Shown piece after piece: positions 46,156 through 58,523 of a DNA stretch of 64,000 bases. A program made the position numbers and the translations under genes. Every line of letters starts with the position of its first letter. Position 1 is the stretch's first letter. The stretch spans positions 124,001-188,000 of the forward strand of contig NZ_JAENBO010000001.1 in NCBI RefSeq assembly GCF_016481305.1, in the 5' to 3' direction. Origin of the DNA: Streptococcus pacificus (GTDB lineage Bacteria; Bacillota; Bacilli; Lactobacillales; Streptococcaceae). A model generated the notes under the pieces. It saw nothing but the letters and a program-made list of their open reading frames with translations. It made no database searches and had not been told where the DNA came from.

Positions 46156-47114
46156 TGATGAAAAAGAATCTTAAAATCAATCTTCTTTGGGGCCTTATGG
46201 TTGTTGCTGTTTTTGCACTAATTGCTATTTTATCTAGTACAGGTTTATTAGGTATTTACTATCTTCAAATTTTAATGGGGATAGGTATCAGTATGATTAT
46301 GGCTCTTGGAACTAACCTAGTACTTGGTTTTTCAGGTCAATTTTCTCTAGGTCAGGCCGGTTTTATGGCCATTGGAGCTTATGCTACGGCTATTTTAACC
46401 AAAACAATGCCTACTTATCTTGGCTTTTATATTTCAATGGCTGTTGGTGTTTTAATTGCAGCAGTAGTTGCTCTTATTATTGGGATTCCTACTTTACGTT
46501 TAAAAGGTGATTATTTGGCGATTGCTACATTAGGAGCATCAGAAATCATCAGAATTATTATTGTCAATGGTGGGGAATTAACTAATGGTGCTGCTGGATT
46601 ATCTGGTATTCTTCAATATACCACATGGCCTGTTGTTTTTATCTTTGTGGCCTTGATTACGATTTTAGTCTTGAACTATCTAAGGAGTCCTATAGGGCGT
46701 CAAGTCATTGCCATTAGAGAAGATGAAATTGCGTCTGAATCAATGGGAGTTAACACAACAAATATTAAGGTTTTGACCTTTGTTATTGCGGCAATGACTG
46801 CTAGTATTGCAGGGTCACTCTATGTAGGTTATATTGGAACGGTTGTTCCAAAAGACTTTACCGTTATGAAATCAATTGAATACTTGATTATTGCCGTTTT
46901 AGGTGGTCTTGGTTCTGTTACAGGAACAATTGTTGCAGCACTTGTGCTTGGGATTTTAAATATGTTTCTCCAAAATGTTTCTGAACTACGTATGATTATC
47001 TATTCACTAGCATTGATACTTGTTATGGTCTTTAGACCAGGTGGGCTTTTGGGAACAAAAGAATTAATGTTGTCCAAATGGTTTACTAAGAATGTTAAGG
47101 AGGGCAAAAAATAA
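46155..47114 (+). CDS. livM: Branched-chain amino acid ABC transporter permease LivM
   Basis: 319 residues. The LivM signature is NLVLGFSGQFSLGQAGFMAIGAY, and the ATPase-contact loop reads GRQVIAIREDEIASESMGVN. Two adjacent ATGs (46155, 46158) are possible starts; AGAAGG is upstream. The first overlaps the livH stop, and its own stop overlaps livG. Confidence 0.95.
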   Translation: MMKKNLKINLLWGLMVVAVFALIAILSSTGLLGIYYLQILMGIGISMIMALGTNLVLGFSGQFSLGQAGFMAIGAYATAILTKTMPTYLGFYISMAVGVLIAAVVALIIGIPTLRLKGDYLAIATLGASEIIRIIIVNGGELTNGAAGLSGILQYTTWPVVFIFVALITILVLNYLRSPIGRQVIAIREDEIASESMGVNTTNIKVLTFVIAAMTASIAGSLYVGYIGTVVPKDFTVMKSIEYLIIAVLGGLGSVTGTIVAALVLGILNMFLQNVSELRMIIYSLALILVMVFRPGGLLGTKELMLSKWFTKNVKEGKK

Positions 47115-47878
47115 TGGCACTTCTAGAAGTAAAAAATGTGACCAAGAACTTTGGTGGTTTAACGGCTGTTGGGAATGTTAGTATTGAACTTAACAAGGGT
47201 GAGCTTGTGGGTCTTATCGGACCAAACGGAGCCGGAAAAACAACTTTGTTTAATTTGTTAACAGGAGTCTATGAACCAACTGAAGGTAGTATTGTTTTAG
47301 ATGGGACTGAATTGAATGGGAAAACGCCTTATAAAATTGCTTCCTTAGGCTTATCAAGGACATTTCAAAATATTCGTCTATTTAAAGATATGACCGTTTT
47401 AGATAATGTCTTGGTTGGTATGGCTAACAATAAAAGTTCAGGTTTTGTAACCTCTTTACTAAGACTTCCTAAGTTTTATCATAAAGAAGAAGAACTAAAA
47501 GAGAAGGCTTTGTCCCTGTTAGCTATTTTTGATCTTGATAAGTACAGTGATTATTTAGCTAAGAATCTTCCTTACGGTCAACAAAGACGTCTTGAGATTG
47601 TTAGAGCTTTAGCAACGGATCCTAAAATTCTCTTTTTAGACGAACCTGCAGCAGGAATGAATCCGCAAGAAACAGCCGATTTGACTAGCTTAATTAGACA
47701 GGTGAAAGAACAATTTAATATCACCATTATCCTTATCGAACATGACATGAGTCTTGTTATGGAAGTCACTGAGAGGATTTATGTTTTAGAGTATGGCCGC
47801 TTGATTGCACACGGATTACCTGAGGAAATTAAGTCTAATAAGCGTGTGATAGAGGCTTATCTAGGAGAGGAGGGGTAG
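47114..47878 (+). CDS. livG: Branched-chain amino acid ABC transporter ATPase LivG
   Basis: 254 residues. Walker A GPNGAGKTT, signature LPYGQQRRLEI (the LivG variant of LSGGQ), Walker B ILFLDEPAAGMNP and the switch His in LIEHDMS. GGAGGG precedes ATG. It pairs with LivF to power uptake. Confidence 0.97.
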   Translation: MALLEVKNVTKNFGGLTAVGNVSIELNKGELVGLIGPNGAGKTTLFNLLTGVYEPTEGSIVLDGTELNGKTPYKIASLGLSRTFQNIRLFKDMTVLDNVLVGMANNKSSGFVTSLLRLPKFYHKEEELKEKALSLLAIFDLDKYSDYLAKNLPYGQQRRLEIVRALATDPKILFLDEPAAGMNPQETADLTSLIRQVKEQFNITIILIEHDMSLVMEVTERIYVLEYGRLIAHGLPEEIKSNKRVIEAYLGEEG

Positions 47879-47880
47879 AC

Positions 47881-48585
47881 ATGTTGACTGTTAAAAATTT
47901 ATCTGTTAGTTATGGTGTGATTGAAGCCGTCAAAGATGTGTCCTTTGAAGTCAATGAAGGAGAAGTTGTTAGTCTGATTGGCGCAAATGGTGCTGGAAAG
48001 ACCTCTATTCTTAGAACGATTTCTGGACTAGTAAAACCAAGTCAAGGAGAAATTACCTTTCTTGGAAATCCTATTCATAGAGTGCCTGCAAGAAAAATCG
48101 TCGCCTCTGGTCTATCACAAGTACCAGAAGGACGCCATGTTTTTTCTGGTTTAACGGTTTTGGAAAATCTAGAAATGGGTGCTTTTTTAAAGACTAATCG
48201 TGAGGAAAATCAAAAGAATTTGAAAAAAGTTTTCTCTCGCTTTCCAAGATTAGAAGAAAGAAAAAATCAGGATGCTGCGACTCTTTCAGGTGGTGAACAG
48301 CAAATGCTGGCCATGGGAAGAGCATTGATGAGTCAACCTAAATTGTTGCTTCTTGATGAGCCTTCCATGGGTCTTGCCCCAATTTTCATTCAAGAAATTT
48401 TTGATATTGTCTTAGATATTCAAAAACAAGGCACAACGATTTTACTGATTGAGCAAAATGCTCATAAGGCCTTGTCAATTGCTGATAGAGGTTATGTTTT
48501 AGAAACTGGTAAAATTGTTCTATCTGGAACGGGTCAAGATTTATTAACGTCTGACGAAGTTAGAAAAGCCTACCTAGGTGGTTAA
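47881..48585 (+). CDS. livF: Branched-chain amino acid ABC transporter ATPase LivF
   Basis: 234 residues. Walker A GANGAGKTS, signature LSGGEQQML, Walker B LLLLDEPSMGLAP, and the LivF-type LIEQN in place of the switch His. It follows livG by two bases and ends the operon at a strong terminator. Confidence 0.97.
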   Translation: MLTVKNLSVSYGVIEAVKDVSFEVNEGEVVSLIGANGAGKTSILRTISGLVKPSQGEITFLGNPIHRVPARKIVASGLSQVPEGRHVFSGLTVLENLEMGAFLKTNREENQKNLKKVFSRFPRLEERKNQDAATLSGGEQQMLAMGRALMSQPKLLLLDEPSMGLAPIFIQEIFDIVLDIQKQGTTILLIEQNAHKALSIADRGYVLETGKIVLSGTGQDLLTSDEVRKAYLGG

Positions 48586-48596
48586 TAAGAAAACAT

Positions 48597-48631
48597 AAAA
48601 GAAGCTAGGGCACTTGGTCCTAGCTTCTTTT
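48597..48631. terminator. Terminator of the liv operon and ltaS
   Basis: AAAAGAAGCTAGG and CCTAGCTTCTTTT arms around GCACTTGGT, between convergent genes. Confidence 0.9.
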
Positions 48632-48653
48632 ATTGTGTATTGTAACTACGCTA

Positions 48654-50819
48654 TTACTCAGTCGTATTTGATTGAGCAGTATTCTCATCATTTTCTGTAT
48701 CTTCATCTAAGTCAGGGTATAGTTCACTATAGCTTGGAGCATTATAGAGATCCTGAGTAGAAGTATTATTATTTTGGTTATAAAGACTTGTTGACTTGTC
48801 GCCAAGCTCGTCTTCAATTTGTCTTAAAATCTCAAAAGAATCATTATAAGAAATGACTGAAGGGTCAACGCGTGTTAGACCACTATCATTGTAAAAGCGT
48901 AACAAATCACCTGTTTGAATACTATCACTAATATCTAATTGTGTTTTGGCTTTATTTCTAATCTCATCAATAACAAGACTTGTGTTTTCATCAGGATTGG
49001 TAATCTCTTCACCAGTGATAGTATTATAAAGTCTACCACCATAGCTGGTATAGTGTGGTGTGATAAAGTAACCAGACGTTCTTAGAGCAACAATTTGACT
49101 GTTGTCTTTTGAAAGTAAGTCTTGTCCCAATTGGATGTATTGTTTAGTATCAATCCCTAATAAGTGAAGTAGGGTTGGCAAATTATCAACTTCACCACCG
49201 TAAGTTTCACTGATAAAGCCTTTATCAGTTCCCGGAACATGAATCATATAAGGAACTCTTTGAAGCATGGCATTATCATATTCAGACCAAGTTTCTGAAT
49301 CTTTGCCCAGTAATTCAGCAAGACTTGGATTACGGGAATTAGAAATACCATAATGATCGCCATATAATAAAATGATGGAATTATCATAGAGACCACTTGC
49401 TTTTAAATAGTCAAAGAAACTTTTAACAGCAGAGTCAAGGTAATTGGCTGTAGCAAAATAGCCGTTAATGGTTTCATCATCTGTTTGAGCAAGTGGGAAG
49501 CCAACTTCATCACCGGAAAGATTTTGATAAGGATAATGATTAGACACGGTAATAAATTTGGTATAAAAAGGTTGCTGCATGTGTTCTAAGTATTTAATGG
49601 AGTCAGAAAACATGATTTTATCATTTAAGCCGTATTGGAAAGAATTTTCATCGGTTGCTTTTGACATGTAAGACTGATCAAAAAAGTAGTCATAATCAAG
49701 CGCTTTATAGACATTATTTCTATTCCAAAAAGTGGCGATGTTACCGTGAAAAACAGCGCTAGTATAGTTCCCATTTTCAGCTAAAATATGAGGCGCAGCC
49801 TGTTGTGTGTTATCTCCTCCGTACTGAACAAAAAACGACCCTTGGTTGAGACCAAATAAAGAGGTTTCCATCAAGGTTTCAGCATCAGAAGTTTTTCCAG
49901 CTTTTACTTGATGAAAGAAATTAGCAAATGAAAAAGTCTGATTCGAGTGGTATAAAGAGTTGATAAAAGGGGTCACTTCGTACTCTTTATCATCTACATT
50001 TAGCTTATAATCAATTAAGAATTGTTGAAAACTTTCAAGGTGAATGATAATCACATTACGCCCTTTAGCAATTCCAAAATAGTTAGGGTCTGGTGTCGCA
50101 TAGTGTTGATCAACATACGCTTTAACATCTTCAATTTCTTCTGGTTTTGCTTCTGCTCTTACTTTTTGAGTTTGATAGGTTTGGTTGGCATCATAACCCA
50201 AAAAGGCATTGATACCAAGCGCTCTAACCACATAAGTATTTGAAAAACCACGTGATAGGAGTTCTGGTCTATCAATTTCGGCTAGAAAAAGATTGATTGA
50301 AAACAATAAAGCTGATAAAGCAGTTACTGCAAAGCTAGCTCTCTTATTGAAGGGGCGTGAGTCTAAGGTAATATGTTTTCTTACAAATAAGAAGATTAGT
50401 AAAAAAACATCTAATAGATATACCAAATCCCATGGACGCAAGAGATTGATGGCAGAGTCACCAAGCCCTGCTGATACTTTACTAGTTGCAAGCATGGTAT
50501 TGATGGTAATGAAATCAGAAAATTCTCTAAAGTAGATAGCATTAGCAATTAAAAGCAAGTTGATTAGAGTATATATGATTAAGGTGAGACTATAAAATAG
50601 TTTAGTATTTTTAATATAAAGTGCCAATCCAATAAGTAGTAAACTAATAGGAATTGGATTGATAAAGGTTAAAAAGAGTTGATAAGGATTTTCTAATCCA
50701 AGGTCAAAATCTGCAGTATTTGCCCACATTGTTTTTAACCAGTAAAAAACAATTAATGTGAAGATAAACCCCAATCTAGTACTCATGATGTTTAAAATAT
50801 TTTTTTTCATTTTTTTCAC
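48654..50819 (-). CDS. ltaS: Lipoteichoic acid synthase (polyglycerol-phosphate type)
   Basis: 721 residues, GTG start with GAGG about 11 bases upstream. Five membrane helices in the first 210 residues, then the sulfatase-like outer domain: HLESFQ, the catalytic threonine in VKAGKTSDAETL, and metal ligands in LYGDHYG. It builds the glycerol-phosphate chain on a glycolipid anchor. The C-terminal 60 residues are acidic and Asn/Thr-rich (SYSELYPDLDEDTE). Divergent from the rRNA methyltransferase. Confidence 0.95.
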   Translation of the reverse strand: MKKMKKNILNIMSTRLGFIFTLIVFYWLKTMWANTADFDLGLENPYQLFLTFINPIPISLLLIGLALYIKNTKLFYSLTLIIYTLINLLLIANAIYFREFSDFITINTMLATSKVSAGLGDSAINLLRPWDLVYLLDVFLLIFLFVRKHITLDSRPFNKRASFAVTALSALLFSINLFLAEIDRPELLSRGFSNTYVVRALGINAFLGYDANQTYQTQKVRAEAKPEEIEDVKAYVDQHYATPDPNYFGIAKGRNVIIIHLESFQQFLIDYKLNVDDKEYEVTPFINSLYHSNQTFSFANFFHQVKAGKTSDAETLMETSLFGLNQGSFFVQYGGDNTQQAAPHILAENGNYTSAVFHGNIATFWNRNNVYKALDYDYFFDQSYMSKATDENSFQYGLNDKIMFSDSIKYLEHMQQPFYTKFITVSNHYPYQNLSGDEVGFPLAQTDDETINGYFATANYLDSAVKSFFDYLKASGLYDNSIILLYGDHYGISNSRNPSLAELLGKDSETWSEYDNAMLQRVPYMIHVPGTDKGFISETYGGEVDNLPTLLHLLGIDTKQYIQLGQDLLSKDNSQIVALRTSGYFITPHYTSYGGRLYNTITGEEITNPDENTSLVIDEIRNKAKTQLDISDSIQTGDLLRFYNDSGLTRVDPSVISYNDSFEILRQIEDELGDKSTSLYNQNNNTSTQDLYNAPSYSELYPDLDEDTENDENTAQSNTTE

Positions 50820-50953
50820 AAAATTATTTCCTCGTTCGATCTATTCATAAAAGAGTTTCACTCTAAATTATAACATAAATGAGAATAGTTGAAAAAGGAA
50901 AACCATTTCTTAGCATTCTGTCATCATTTTGTCATTATTTAGAAGTGTTATAG

Positions 50954-50977
50954 AATAGTTTGAAAAATCAAACTATT
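50954..50977. promoter_or_regulatory. Perfect inverted repeat between ltaS and the methyltransferase gene
   Basis: AATAGTTTGA, AAAA, TCAAACTATT. No T run follows, so it is not a terminator; an operator for one of the two divergent genes is possible. Regulator unknown. Confidence 0.45.
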
Positions 50978-51039
50978 GCCGTTTTATAGGGATTTCAACA
51001 GGAAGTCAAGAATTTTTTGTAGGAAAAATATTAAATTTC

Positions 51040-51048
51040 TGTTATAAT
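51040..51048 (+). promoter_or_regulatory. Extended -10 promoter of the rlmI-like gene (leaderless candidate)
   Basis: TGT-TATAAT then 7 bases (ATAGAGT) to ATG 51056. It also appears to be the promoter for the aroDEBC genes downstream. Confidence 0.6.
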
Positions 51049-51055
51049 ATAGAGT

Positions 51056-52219
51056 ATGAATAAACTGATTGTTAACACTTTTATTGAGAAAAAAATTAAC
51101 AATGGCATTCAACTCTTGGATGGACATGATTTTAAAGACTTATCAATTGATAATCAATTAGTTGAAGTGTTTTCAAAAACACAACATTTTCTTGGGATGG
51201 CTTATCTTTCTAAGCAAAACAAAGGGATTGGTTGGTTCCTTTCTCATCAGAAAATTACTCTTGATGAAACCTATTTTAAAGTGCTTTTTGACAAAGCCAA
51301 AAAAGAGCGGAGCTACTATTTTCAATCTGATTTAACAACGGCTTTTCGTGTCTTTAATCAAGATGGTGATAATTTTGGTGGTTTAACCGTTGATTTATAT
51401 GATGATTATGCTGTTTTTTCTTGGTACAATCTATTTGTTTATCAGATAAGAGAACAGATAGTCGCAGCGTTTAAAGAAATCTTTCCTGAAATCAAGGGAG
51501 CCTATGAAAAAATTCGCTTTAAAGGCATTGATTATCAATCAGCCCATCTTTACGGTCAAGAAGCACCTGAAACATTTACTATTTTAGAAAATGGCGTCAG
51601 CTACCAAGTCTTTTTAAATAAGGGCTTGATGACTGGTATCTTCTTAGATCAGCATGAGGTGAGAGAAGCGCTAATCAGTCATCTCTCTAGTGGCAAAAAA
51701 ATATTAAACCTCTTTTCTTATACGGCAGCTTTTTCTGTTGCTGCTAGTATGGGTGGTGCTGTTGAGACAACATCAGTTGATTTGGCTAATCGTTCTAAGG
51801 AAATGTCTATAGCGCATTTTAAAGCCAATCATTTCGAGCTAGTGAATCATCGGTTTATTGTGATGGACGTGTTTGACTTTTTCAAGTACGCGAAACGACA
51901 TCAACTCACTTATGATGTTGTTATTATAGACCCGCCTAGCTTTGCTAAAAATAAAAAAAAGGTTTTTTCTGTCGCCAAAGATTATCACCAACTTATTAGT
52001 CAGTCGCTGCCATTATTAAATGAGCAAGGCCTAATTATTGCTTCAACTAATGCTGCTAATCTTAGCTTGACACAATTTAAAAAAGAATTAGAAAAAGGGT
52101 TTGGTGCTCAAAAACATAGTTATGAGACCCTCTACCAACTTCCATCTGATTTTAAAATAAACAAAAATGATGAAAGAAGTAATTATTTAAAAGTATTTAC
52201 AATAAAGGTGAACAAATGA
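51056..52219 (+). CDS. RlmI-like 23S rRNA (cytosine-C5) methyltransferase
   Basis: 387 residues. An N-terminal PUA-like domain, a linker domain ([15 protein letters not shown]) and a class I SAM domain: motif [16 protein letters not shown], motif [15 protein letters not shown]. The family methylates cytosine of 23S rRNA (E. coli RlmI acts on C1962); the site here is not known. It has no cysteine in the DPPSF motif, like RlmI. The last bases overlap aroD (ATGA), so it heads the aromatic operon. Confidence 0.85.
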   Translation: MNKLIVNTFIEKKINNGIQLLDGHDFKDLSIDNQLVEVFSKTQHFLGMAYLSKQNKGIGWFLSHQKITLDETYFKVLFDKAKKERSYYFQSDLTTAFRVFNQDGDNFGGLTVDLYDDYAVFSWYNLFVYQIREQIVAAFKEIFPEIKGAYEKIRFKGIDYQSAHLYGQEAPETFTILENGVSYQVFLNKGLMTGIFLDQHEVREALISHLSSGKKILNLFSYTAAFSVAASMGGAVETTSVDLANRSKEMSIAHFKANHFELVNHRFIVMDVFDFFKYAKRHQLTYDVVIIDPPSFAKNKKKVFSVAKDYHQLISQSLPLLNEQGLIIASTNAANLSLTQFKKELEKGFGAQKHSYETLYQLPSDFKINKNDERSNYLKVFTIKVNK

Positions 52220-52893
52220 AAACAGTAGTAACAATTACCCCAAAAGGGTTTGAAGAAGTCCAGCAAATGGACATTGAAAAATTCTCAGGAGCAGATGTTA
52301 TTGAGTGGCGAGCAGATTTTATATCAAAAGACAGTGTTCTTGATGTTGCTCCTGCAATTTTTGAAAAATTTTCAGGCTTTGAAATTCTTTTTACCTTACG
52401 AACTCAAAAAGAAGGTGGAATGGTAAATCTTTCACCTGAAGAGTATGTTGCCATTTTAAAAGAAATTCAAGCGCTTTATTCACCGGATTATATCGACTTT
52501 GAGTATTTCTCTTATAAGGAAATCTTTGAAGAGATGTTAGAGTTTTCAAATCTGGTCTTGTCTTATCATAATTATGAAGAAACACCAGAAAACATTATGG
52601 AATTGTTTTCCGAGCTAACAACCTTAGGTCCACGAATGGTTAAGATTGCTGTTACTCCTAAGAGTGAGCAAGATGTTTTAGATCTTATGAATCTGACAAG
52701 AGGGTTTAAAACTCTAAATCCTGAACAAGATTATGTAACGATTTCAATGGGAAAATTAGGGCAACTAACGCGTTTGGCTGGTCATTTGACAGGAAGTTCT
52801 TGGACATTTACCTTTATGGATGCTCAAACCGCTTCTGGTCAAATCTCACTTATTCATTATAAAAAAATTAGGGAGATGTTAGATGCTGATTGA
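52216..52893 (+). CDS. aroD: 3-dehydroquinate dehydratase, type I
   Basis: 225 residues. The Schiff-base lysine is in [13 protein letters not shown] and the catalytic His in [16 protein letters not shown] is the substrate-binding start motif. It converts dehydroquinate to dehydroshikimate. Its ATG overlaps the previous stop and its end overlaps aroE by 11 bases. Confidence 0.97.
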   Translation: MKTVVTITPKGFEEVQQMDIEKFSGADVIEWRADFISKDSVLDVAPAIFEKFSGFEILFTLRTQKEGGMVNLSPEEYVAILKEIQALYSPDYIDFEYFSYKEIFEEMLEFSNLVLSYHNYEETPENIMELFSELTTLGPRMVKIAVTPKSEQDVLDLMNLTRGFKTLNPEQDYVTISMGKLGQLTRLAGHLTGSSWTFTFMDAQTASGQISLIHYKKIREMLDAD

Positions 52894-53755
52894 TGGGAAA
52901 ACCCGTCTAGCTGCAGTGATAGGAAATCCTATAAAACATTCCTTATCACCTTTCATTCATAATCTCAGCTTTCAAAAGACAGGTATTAATGGGATGTACC
53001 TTGCTTTTGAATTGCTTTCTTCTGATATTGAAATAACATTAGAAACCATCAAACGCTTTGATATGTTTGGTTTAAATGTTTCTATGCCTTATAAGCAGGC
53101 AGTTCTTCCTTTTCTTGACAGTATTTCTAATGAAGCACAATTAATGGGTGCTGTGAATACGATTTGTTTAAAAGAGGGACAGCTGATTGGTTATAATACA
53201 GATGGTTTAGGTTTTTTAAAAAGCCTAGAAGATCAGGTTCATTTCCTTATTAAAGAAAAAACAATGGTTATAATAGGTAGCGGTAGCGCAGCTACCGCTA
53301 TTATTGTGCAAGCAGCTATTGAGGGTGTGACAAAAATTATTATTTTTACCAAGGAGTCTTACCTGGATGAAACAAAACAAAGGATGACGTTACTGGCTAA
53401 AAAGACAAAAACAACCATTTTAACCTACTCTTTAGCTGAAAAAGAATTATTTGAAGAGATTATTTTAAGTGCTGATTTATTGGTCAATGCTACTCGTATA
53501 GGTATGGATGGTAAAAGCTTAGCGCTCCCAAGTCATAAAATGCGATTGCCCAAAAAACTCTTGGTGGCTGATGTTATCTATCATCCACTAGAAACCCCGT
53601 TAATTGCTTATGCAAAACAACAAGGGTTAACAACTTTAAATGGTTTAGGAATGCTGTTATATCAGGCGGCCCTTTCTTTTGAATTATGGACGGGGGGAAA
53701 AATGCCTGTAGAAGAGATTTGGCCCTTATTAGAAAGTCATTGTCAAACACATTAA
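52883..53755 (+). CDS. aroE: Shikimate dehydrogenase
   Basis: 290 residues. Substrate motif [13 protein letters not shown], catalytic lysine in [17 protein letters not shown], and the nucleotide-binding loop [12 protein letters not shown], where most AroE proteins have GAGGA. The bases for this loop form a perfect 10-bp inverted repeat at 53278-53300. It reduces dehydroshikimate with NADPH. AGGGAGATG-type sites precede the ATG within aroD. Confidence 0.95.
   Translation: MLIDGKTRLAAVIGNPIKHSLSPFIHNLSFQKTGINGMYLAFELLSSDIEITLETIKRFDMFGLNVSMPYKQAVLPFLDSISNEAQLMGAVNTICLKEGQLIGYNTDGLGFLKSLEDQVHFLIKEKTMVIIGSGSAATAIIVQAAIEGVTKIIIFTKESYLDETKQRMTLLAKKTKTTILTYSLAEKELFEEIILSADLLVNATRIGMDGKSLALPSHKMRLPKKLLVADVIYHPLETPLIAYAKQQGLTTLNGLGMLLYQAALSFELWTGGKMPVEEIWPLLESHCQTH
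53278..53300 (+). repeat. Perfect inverted repeat inside aroE
   Basis: TAGCGGTAGC, GCA, GCTACCGCTA: 10-bp GC-rich stem in an AT-rich gene, placed over codons of the NADP-binding glycine loop. Confidence 0.85.
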
Positions 53756-53766
53756 GGAGTCTGCAT

Positions 53767-54837
53767 ATGAAAATAGAGGTAAATCTTCCTAGTCATCCTT
53801 ATGAGATTCTCATTGAACGAAATGGTCTTTACCGTGTGGGTGAATGGGTGAAAACACTATGGGATAAACAAAAAATTGTCATTATTTCAGATAATCGTGT
53901 GGCTAGTCTCTATGCTGAACATGTGAAACTACAGTTGGAAAGTCAGGGATTTCAAGTCGCTGTTTTTGATTTTTTAGCTGGTGAACAGCAAAAAAATCTC
54001 ACTACCGTTGAGAAGATTTATGACTTTTTATCTCGTTTTGGCATGACTAGAACTGATGGCATTATTGCTCTTGGTGGCGGTGTTGTTGGCGATATCGCAG
54101 GATTTGTTGCGTCAACTTATATGAGAGGACTTCATTTTTTACAAATTCCAACCAGTCTTATCGCTCAAGTTGATGCTTCTATTGGTGGTAAAACGGGTGT
54201 CAATACAAAAAATGCAAAAAATTTACTGGGCACTTTTTACCAACCTGATGGGGTTTTCATTGACCCAGAAGTTTTAAACACTCTAGGTGAGCGTGAATTG
54301 GTTGAAGGAATGGGTGAAGTCATTAAGTGTGCCTTGATAGCTGATACCACATTGTGGCAATTATTAGAGGAAATGTCGGGGACAAGAGAAGACATCTTAG
54401 AAGCATCTGACCAATTGATTTATCATTCCTGTTTAGTTAAAAAAGAATTGGTACTGGCTGATGAATACGACACTGGATTAAGACACTTGCTTAATTTTGG
54501 TCATACAATCGGTCATGCTTTAGAACAAACGGCCGGGTATGGTGAGATTTATCACGGTGAGGCTGTTGCGTTAGGGATGATACAGGTCACTAGAATAGCA
54601 GAAAAAAAAGGACTGGCAGCAACGGGGCTTAGTGAAGAAATTGAAGCCATGTGTCATAAATTTGGCTTACCACTTGTGACATCCAATTGGGATCAAGAAA
54701 CCCTTTATCAAGCCATCACGCATGATAAAAAAGTTTCTGGTAATCGGTTGAAACTGGTTGTCGTCCCAGAAATAGGTCAGGCAAGGATTGAGTCAATGGC
54801 AATAGAAGAAGTTAGAGACTATTTGGAGAGAAGATGA
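53767..54837 (+). CDS. aroB: 3-dehydroquinate synthase
   Basis: 356 residues from ATG 53767, with AAGGAG 6 bases before; an earlier in-frame start would run inside aroE. NAD-binding [11 protein letters not shown], zinc ligands in [12 protein letters not shown] and [10 protein letters not shown], and the KxGxN loop [13 protein letters not shown]. It closes the ring of DAHP to dehydroquinate. Overlaps aroC by 4 bases (ATGA). Confidence 0.97.
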   Translation: MKIEVNLPSHPYEILIERNGLYRVGEWVKTLWDKQKIVIISDNRVASLYAEHVKLQLESQGFQVAVFDFLAGEQQKNLTTVEKIYDFLSRFGMTRTDGIIALGGGVVGDIAGFVASTYMRGLHFLQIPTSLIAQVDASIGGKTGVNTKNAKNLLGTFYQPDGVFIDPEVLNTLGERELVEGMGEVIKCALIADTTLWQLLEEMSGTREDILEASDQLIYHSCLVKKELVLADEYDTGLRHLLNFGHTIGHALEQTAGYGEIYHGEAVALGMIQVTRIAEKKGLAATGLSEEIEAMCHKFGLPLVTSNWDQETLYQAITHDKKVSGNRLKLVVVPEIGQARIESMAIEEVRDYLERR

Positions 54838-56000
54838 GATATTTTACAGCAGGTGAGTCTCATGGCCCACGTTTAACTGCAATTATTGAAGGGATTCCTT
54901 CGGGACTTTCATTGAGTGTTGCTGATATTAATAAGGAATTAAAAAGACGGCAAAAGGGCTATGGTAGAGGCGCTCGAATGTTGATTGAGTCTGATCAGAT
55001 TGAAATCACATCTGGTGTTAGGCATGGTCTTACCTTGGGAAGCCCAATCACTTTAACCTTGACTAATAAGGATTTTGACCATTGGTCTGAGGTCATGGCT
55101 ATTCATGAGATTGATGAACGTAAAAAGCACTTACGTCAGTTAACCAAGCCTCGACCTGGTCATGCTGACTTAGTCGGCGGGATGAAGTATGGTTTTTCTG
55201 ATTTAAGAAATACACTAGAGCGTTCTAGTGCGCGTGAAACAGCGATGAGAGTGGCGATTGGTGCGGTAGCTAAACGCCTTTTAGAAGAATTGTCAATAAC
55301 GGTATTTCATCATGTTACTGTTTTTGGAGGGATCACGATTGACCTTTCAGATGACTTGACCTATCAAGAGATAAAAACCCAGGCAAGACAATCAGACCTA
55401 TCCATCACTAATCCTGATTATGAAACCACTATTAAAGACCATATTGACAAGATCAAGAAAAAAGGCGACACTCTTGGTGGTGTTATTGAAACCATTGTTT
55501 TAGGTGCACCAGCTGGACTTGGTTCTTATGTTCAGTGGGACCGAAAACTAGATGGGAAAATAGCACAGGCAGTACTCTCGATTAATGCCTTTAAAGGGGT
55601 GGCATTTGGGCTTGGTTTTGAAACCGCTCATCTCACTGGTAGTCAGGTAATGGATGAGATTATTTGGGAAAAAGAAACCGGTTATCGCCGTAAAACCAAT
55701 CGCTTGGGTGGTTTTGAAGGTGGAATGACTAATGGTCAACCCTTAATTATAAAGGGAGTGATGAAACCTATTCCAACCCTTTATAAGCCCCTAATGACAG
55801 TTGATATCGACACCCATGAACCTTATAAGGCCAGTGTTGAACGAAGTGATACAACGGCACTACCAGCGGCTGGAGTGGTTATGGAAAATGTCATTGCAAC
55901 CGTTCTTGCCACTGAAATTTTAGAACAATTTTCTTCCGATAATATGACAGCATTAAAGAAGGCCTTTAAATGCTATCAAGATGGCTTAACATCATTTTAA
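54834..56000 (+). CDS. aroC: Chorismate synthase
   Basis: 388 residues. Signatures: [42 protein letters not shown] and [12 protein letters not shown]. It is an FMN enzyme making chorismate from EPSP. In S. pneumoniae tyrA comes next; here the next gene is the UPF0342 gene, 134 bases on. Confidence 0.98.
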   Translation: MRYFTAGESHGPRLTAIIEGIPSGLSLSVADINKELKRRQKGYGRGARMLIESDQIEITSGVRHGLTLGSPITLTLTNKDFDHWSEVMAIHEIDERKKHLRQLTKPRPGHADLVGGMKYGFSDLRNTLERSSARETAMRVAIGAVAKRLLEELSITVFHHVTVFGGITIDLSDDLTYQEIKTQARQSDLSITNPDYETTIKDHIDKIKKKGDTLGGVIETIVLGAPAGLGSYVQWDRKLDGKIAQAVLSINAFKGVAFGLGFETAHLTGSQVMDEIIWEKETGYRRKTNRLGGFEGGMTNGQPLIIKGVMKPIPTLYKPLMTVDIDTHEPYKASVERSDTTALPAAGVVMENVIATVLATEILEQFSSDNMTALKKAFKCYQDGLTSF

Positions 56001-56071
56001 AGGGATGATGACGATAAAAAATGAAAATAATCACTAAAAACCGAATGAAATCGGTTAAAATGGTATGTTTA

Positions 56072-56109
56072 TGATATAATGGAGACAGATTATTAATCAT
56101 TTGATTAAT
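56072..56109 (+). promoter_or_regulatory. Promoter and inverted repeat ahead of the UPF0342 gene
   Basis: Extended -10 TGATATAAT (56072-56080), then ATTAATCA-TT-TGATTAAT (56092-56109), a perfect 8-bp inverted repeat just after the expected start of transcription. An operator is possible; the regulator is not identified. Confidence 0.5.
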
Positions 56110-56134
56110 CAGACTTATCATAAAGGAGAACAAC

Positions 56135-56476
56135 ATGTCAGTAAATATTTATGACCTTGCTAATTCGCTTGAGAGAGGTATTCGTGATTTAGACGAATAC
56201 AAAGCAGTCGTTGCTGCAAAAAAAGAAGTGGATGCTAATGCAGATGCTAAAGCGCTATGGGAAGAATTTTTAGAAGCCCAACAAAAAATTCAAGCCATGA
56301 TGACAACTGGTCAAATGCCTGGTGAAGAAGAGCAAAAGGCTATGCAAGAATTAGGAGAAAGAATTGAAAAAAATGATCTCCTTAAAAACTTCTTTGACAA
56401 TCAACAACGATTATCTGTTTATATTCAAGACATTGAAAAAATTATCTTTAAACCATTACAAGAATTAGCAGAATAA
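56135..56476 (+). CDS. YlbF/YmcA family protein (UPF0342)
   Basis: 113 residues, nearly all helical: [20 protein letters not shown], the loop [12 protein letters not shown] and NLNDLL-like helix [15 protein letters not shown]. Bacillus YlbF and YmcA act with YaaT and RNase Y in RNA maturation; the streptococcal UPF0342 member is a short paralogue of unproved role. AAGGAGAA precedes ATG. It sits inside the aromatic cluster, as in S. pneumoniae. Confidence 0.9.
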   Translation: MSVNIYDLANSLERGIRDLDEYKAVVAAKKEVDANADAKALWEEFLEAQQKIQAMMTTGQMPGEEEQKAMQELGERIEKNDLLKNFFDNQQRLSVYIQDIEKIIFKPLQELAE

Positions 56477-56569
56477 AAAAGACATGAAAACATCTTAATG
56501 TTTGAGTTTTTCTCTCACATTTTAGGTGTTTTTGTTTATCATCTCCAAAATAGTAAGTAAAAAAGATAA

Positions 56570-58358
<1,789 letters not shown>

Positions 58359-58523
58359 ATGATACTTAAAAAGAAAAATCTGTCAAAAACCTTTTAGAAA
58401 TCGCCTATTTTACTGTGAATAGTTGACAGTTGCTTAAAATCAGTATAAAATTTTAGATGATTGTGTGATAAAGAATATCACAAATGATTTGTTACAGAAA
58501 AAAAGTACAGATAGGAAAAAGCA

